In this document: positions 61,701 through 64,000 of the stretch, in pieces | How positions within the stretch are numbered: the stretch's first letter is position 1 | How the letters are laid out: each line of letters opens with the position of its first letter | DNA from: Myxococcales bacterium | GTDB lineage: Bacteria > Myxococcota_A > Polyangia > Polyangiales > Polyangiaceae | Direction: 5' to 3' | DNA: 64,000 nt | NCBI GenBank assembly: GCA_016191785.1 | Contig: JACPVJ010000088.1 | Span: 20,303 to 84,302 of the forward strand | Position numbers and translations under genes: made by a program | The notes under the pieces: generated by a model | Told to the model about the DNA's origin: nothing | What the model saw: only the letters and a program-made list of their open reading frames with translations | The model's database searches: none

Positions 61701-64000
61701 GGCAACGGCGGCGGGTTCGCGACGGGCTCGTCCACCGGCACGGCGGGGTGGACCAGCCTCGAGCCGGGCCCGCAGGTGCGTCATCGCAGCTACGAGCTGG
61801 CTTACCACCGGCGCACCTCCCCGCTCGGCGCGGGGTGGGGTCTCGAGCAGGCGCGCGAGGCGTTCTTGACTCCCGCGGCCGATCAGCTCGACATCGTGCA
61901 CGGCGATGGCCAGCGCGAGACCTTCGCGGGGCGCGCAGAGGTGGCGCTGATCTCGACGTCGTTGCCCTACGGCAACAAGGCCATCGCTCGCGATCGCCTC
62001 ACCGGCGAGCTCTTCTTCGCCGTGGGCAGCTCCCTGCACCGCCTGAACCCGGACGGTACCCTCACCGCGGTGTTCTCGTCGCTGACCTTGCCGGGTTCGG
62101 CGGCATCGATGGCGGTGGCACGCGTCGCCGGTCAACGCCACTTTGCGCTGGCATGCGAGAGCGGGCTCGCCGTCGTGGACCCCACTGGATCGGTCACGAC
62201 CCTGATGGCGCGCACCGGACCGTTCGTGCCGAGCCCTCGCGTCGCGGCCACGGGCTCGGTGCTGTACTACACCGACGCCATCGGCAGCTTGATTCACAAA
62301 TTCGATCTGTCGGACGCGACCCCGACCGACGACCCCATCGGCGATCCGAATGGCCAGCTCAGCCTGGATCCGAAGGCGCTCGCGGGCGGGGTGGCCTTCG
62401 ATCGGCCGGAGGGGCTGGCCGTCGGCTCGGGCTCCGAGCTGTACGTGGCCTGCCCGCAGCGCCACACGGTCTACGCAATCGCACCCGACCCTGCCACCGG
62501 GCTCCCCAGCGCCGCCAGCACCGTGAAGCGCATGATGGGCACCGGCGCCGGCGCGATGGTAGCGCCGGTGGGCGTGAGCACGCCGGGCGCGCTCTTCGGG
62601 TTGAACCAACCGTACATGCTCGACGTCGACGACGACGGCTTCCTCTATGCGGTGACCACCTACGGCGTTGCGAAGTACGACCCGCTGGCCCAGAGCGCGC
62701 GCTGGTTCGCCCAGAGCTTCGCCGGCAACTTGGCGGTGTCCTTCTCGGCCAACCGCTCGTTCGTCGCGCGCGGCACGAGCGAGCTGGTGTTCCTCGACAA
62801 CCTCGGCTCCCGCGCCTTCGAGCTGAGCGACGCCGGTCTGGTCTCGGAGTTCGAGCCCACCCGTCGCGCGACCCTCGGCGCGGCGTCGTTCACCATCACC
62901 GACACCGCCGCCGACCAGGTCGAGACCTACACCTTCGACGACGCCTCGCGCTCGTCTGGCCGCCTCACCGAGATCCGCAAGCGCACGGGCGAGCTGGTCT
63001 ACGCCCTGGGCTGGGTCGCGGGCACGGGCCAGCTTGCCTTTCTCGAGGACGCGACGGGCGGCAAGCACCAGTTCTCGTACGACGGCCAGGGCAAGCTCCA
63101 GCGCATCACCGATCCGACGGGCCGGCAGATCCAGCTCTCGGTGAACGCGAGCGGCGATCTGAGCTCGATCACGCTGCCCAGCGGCGAGATCCACGGCTTC
63201 GACTACGAGCAACACCGGATGGTGCACAAGCGCGATCCGCGCGGGCAACAGTCGACCTATGCCTACCGCACCGACGGCACGGTGGACACCGCCACGCGCC
63301 CGGGCGGCGGGCAGCTGGCGATGGTGGCGGCGATTGCCAAGCCCGACGAGTGGGACGCGAGCGGCCGCCCGGTCTACCGGGCGACGTACACCGACGACCG
63401 CGGCGTCGCCCACCAGATCACGCTGAACGCGGCAGGCCGCATCGAGCGCGACGTGTTCACGGCGGACGGCCAAGCGTACGACGTCCAGAACGTCTACAAC
63501 CAGTACCTGGGTGTCGCGCCAGGGGTCACGGGCGACGGCACGCAGCGACTCAATGATCTCTATCGTGTGAGCCACACCACCGTGAATGGGCTCACGGTCA
63601 CCCCGGTGACCAGCTGGGACACGCGCGGCCGCCTGATCCAGCGTGATTTGCCCGCGAACTCGCTGACCACCGGTCAAGTCGGCGACACGGCCGGCACGCT
63701 CTGGCTCTACGGTTGGGGTAGCGACGACCGCTTGTCGCAAGCGCAGCCCCGCGGGACCAACATCTTCTACCCGATCGAGCGCGACGCCACCGGCCGCGTG
63801 AGCCGGATCCACGACGAGCGGACCAACGGCTTCGGCCCCACCGGTCGGCAGTCGCTGTTCACGTGGCGCGCCGACGGCCAACCCCAGACGATCACCGAAC
63901 ACGGCGTGACGACGACGTTCGGGTACGACGCGACCACGGCCAACCTCACCACCACCACCGACACCCTCGGCCGCACCCTCACGCTCACCCACTCGGCGCA
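58789..64000 (+). CDS. Giant secreted Cys-repeat/YD-repeat (RHS-like) protein, 3' end beyond window
   Basis: At least 1737 codons, open to the window edge. ATG 58789 begins a signal peptide (MLRGLLLSASLAGTASA). Residues about 20-285 are beta-rich (GGTIDGDVHTNLLTNFGTVTG). Residues about 290-545 hold tandem units of 40-45 residues with regular Cys (DDGNACTADACEPSTGVVTHTP, ACNDENACTQTDTCQ, GSACDDADLCNGGETCDGSGTC). A carboxypeptidase-regulatory/ZU5-like region follows (GRVVRASGTAVTGYTLAVYD; PPGAVSTTVPVQITPL). Then come a RHS-type core (EYALTLHYDSGL, RSYELAYHRRTSPLGAGWGL), NHL-like propeller segments, and YD repeats (HQFSYDGQGKLQRITDPTGR, HGFDYEQH, FTWRADGQPQTIT). It is probably a polymorphic toxin or surface adhesin; the toxin tip would lie beyond the window. 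Confidence 0.85.

Noticed and set aside
60792..63992. A 1066-codon open frame on the minus strand
   Set aside because: It is antisense to the YD-repeat gene, whose plus-strand frame has a signal peptide, recognisable repeats and coherent domains. The minus frame has no domain and is open only because of GC-rich codon bias.

Overview
The window is high-GC chromosomal DNA from a bacterium that looks like a member of the Myxococcota, most like the Polyangiales. The evidence is: lipoproteins with a lipobox followed by Gly/Ser/Ala-rich linkers (starts at 10297-, 20960-, 32485+, 33003+, 46898-); a clear MYXO-CTERM tail (44576-46192) and a similar tail at 31799-32488; many GTG starts and 4-bp ATGA/GTGA overlaps; and a tig-clpP-clpX-lon block next to chromosomal parAB. 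No taxonomic search was possible, so the phylum is an inference.

Layout. (1) 1-18221 is mostly envelope and redox housekeeping. It holds an RND pump (5' end outside the window), a TolC-like channel, a fused CDP-alcohol phosphatidyltransferase/GtrA protein and a small membrane protein that appears to contain selenocysteine. A TetR-led operon (thioesterase, transglutaminase-like protein, outer-membrane protein) follows, then an HxlR/quinone-oxidoreductase/DODA-dioxygenase/DoxX redox cluster with a broken yceI. Last comes a second lipid locus (CDP-alcohol phosphatidyltransferase, Aur1-like PAP2 enzyme, MMPL transporter, stand-alone GtrA). (2) 18222-21700 is a mosaic of broken genes around an apparently intact DUF2188 + TIR-APAZ-like pair, which resembles the effector half of a SPARTA defence system but has no short Argonaute beside it. 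(3) About 21370-31634 is an integrative element next to tRNA-Asp(GTC). It carries a tyrosine integrase, an excisionase-like protein, two further candidate regulators and a 1499-residue replication protein joining zinc ribbon, P-loop helicase, 3'-5' exonuclease and family A DNA polymerase. No virion genes are visible. (4) 31799-49068 is core chromosome: lipoproteins, a second selenoprotein (UxxC thioredoxin-like), a beta-CASP nuclease, a five-unit 51-bp tandem repeat, alanine dehydrogenase, a PAP2 phosphatase, an FG-GAP/ASPIC lipoprotein, tRNA-Val, a glycosyltransferase-CapK/PaaK fusion and an S9 peptidase. (5) 49285-57601 is the proteostasis block (Lon, ClpX, ClpP, trigger factor) and parAB. 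The Lon Walker A lysine reads as glutamine. (6) 57704-64000 holds a shortened lipoprotein and the start of a very large secreted Cys-repeat/YD-repeat protein that runs off the window.

The strongest unusual signals are two in-frame UGA codons, at 5656 and 33417. Each is followed at the same distance by a 7-bp-stem, 5-nt-loop hairpin with a GU in the loop, as expected of bacterial SECIS elements. Next are the all-in-one replicase, the Argonaute-less TIR-APAZ-like gene, the Lon Walker A change, and the recurring association of RND-type transporters with CDP-alcohol phosphatidyltransferase and GtrA modules.
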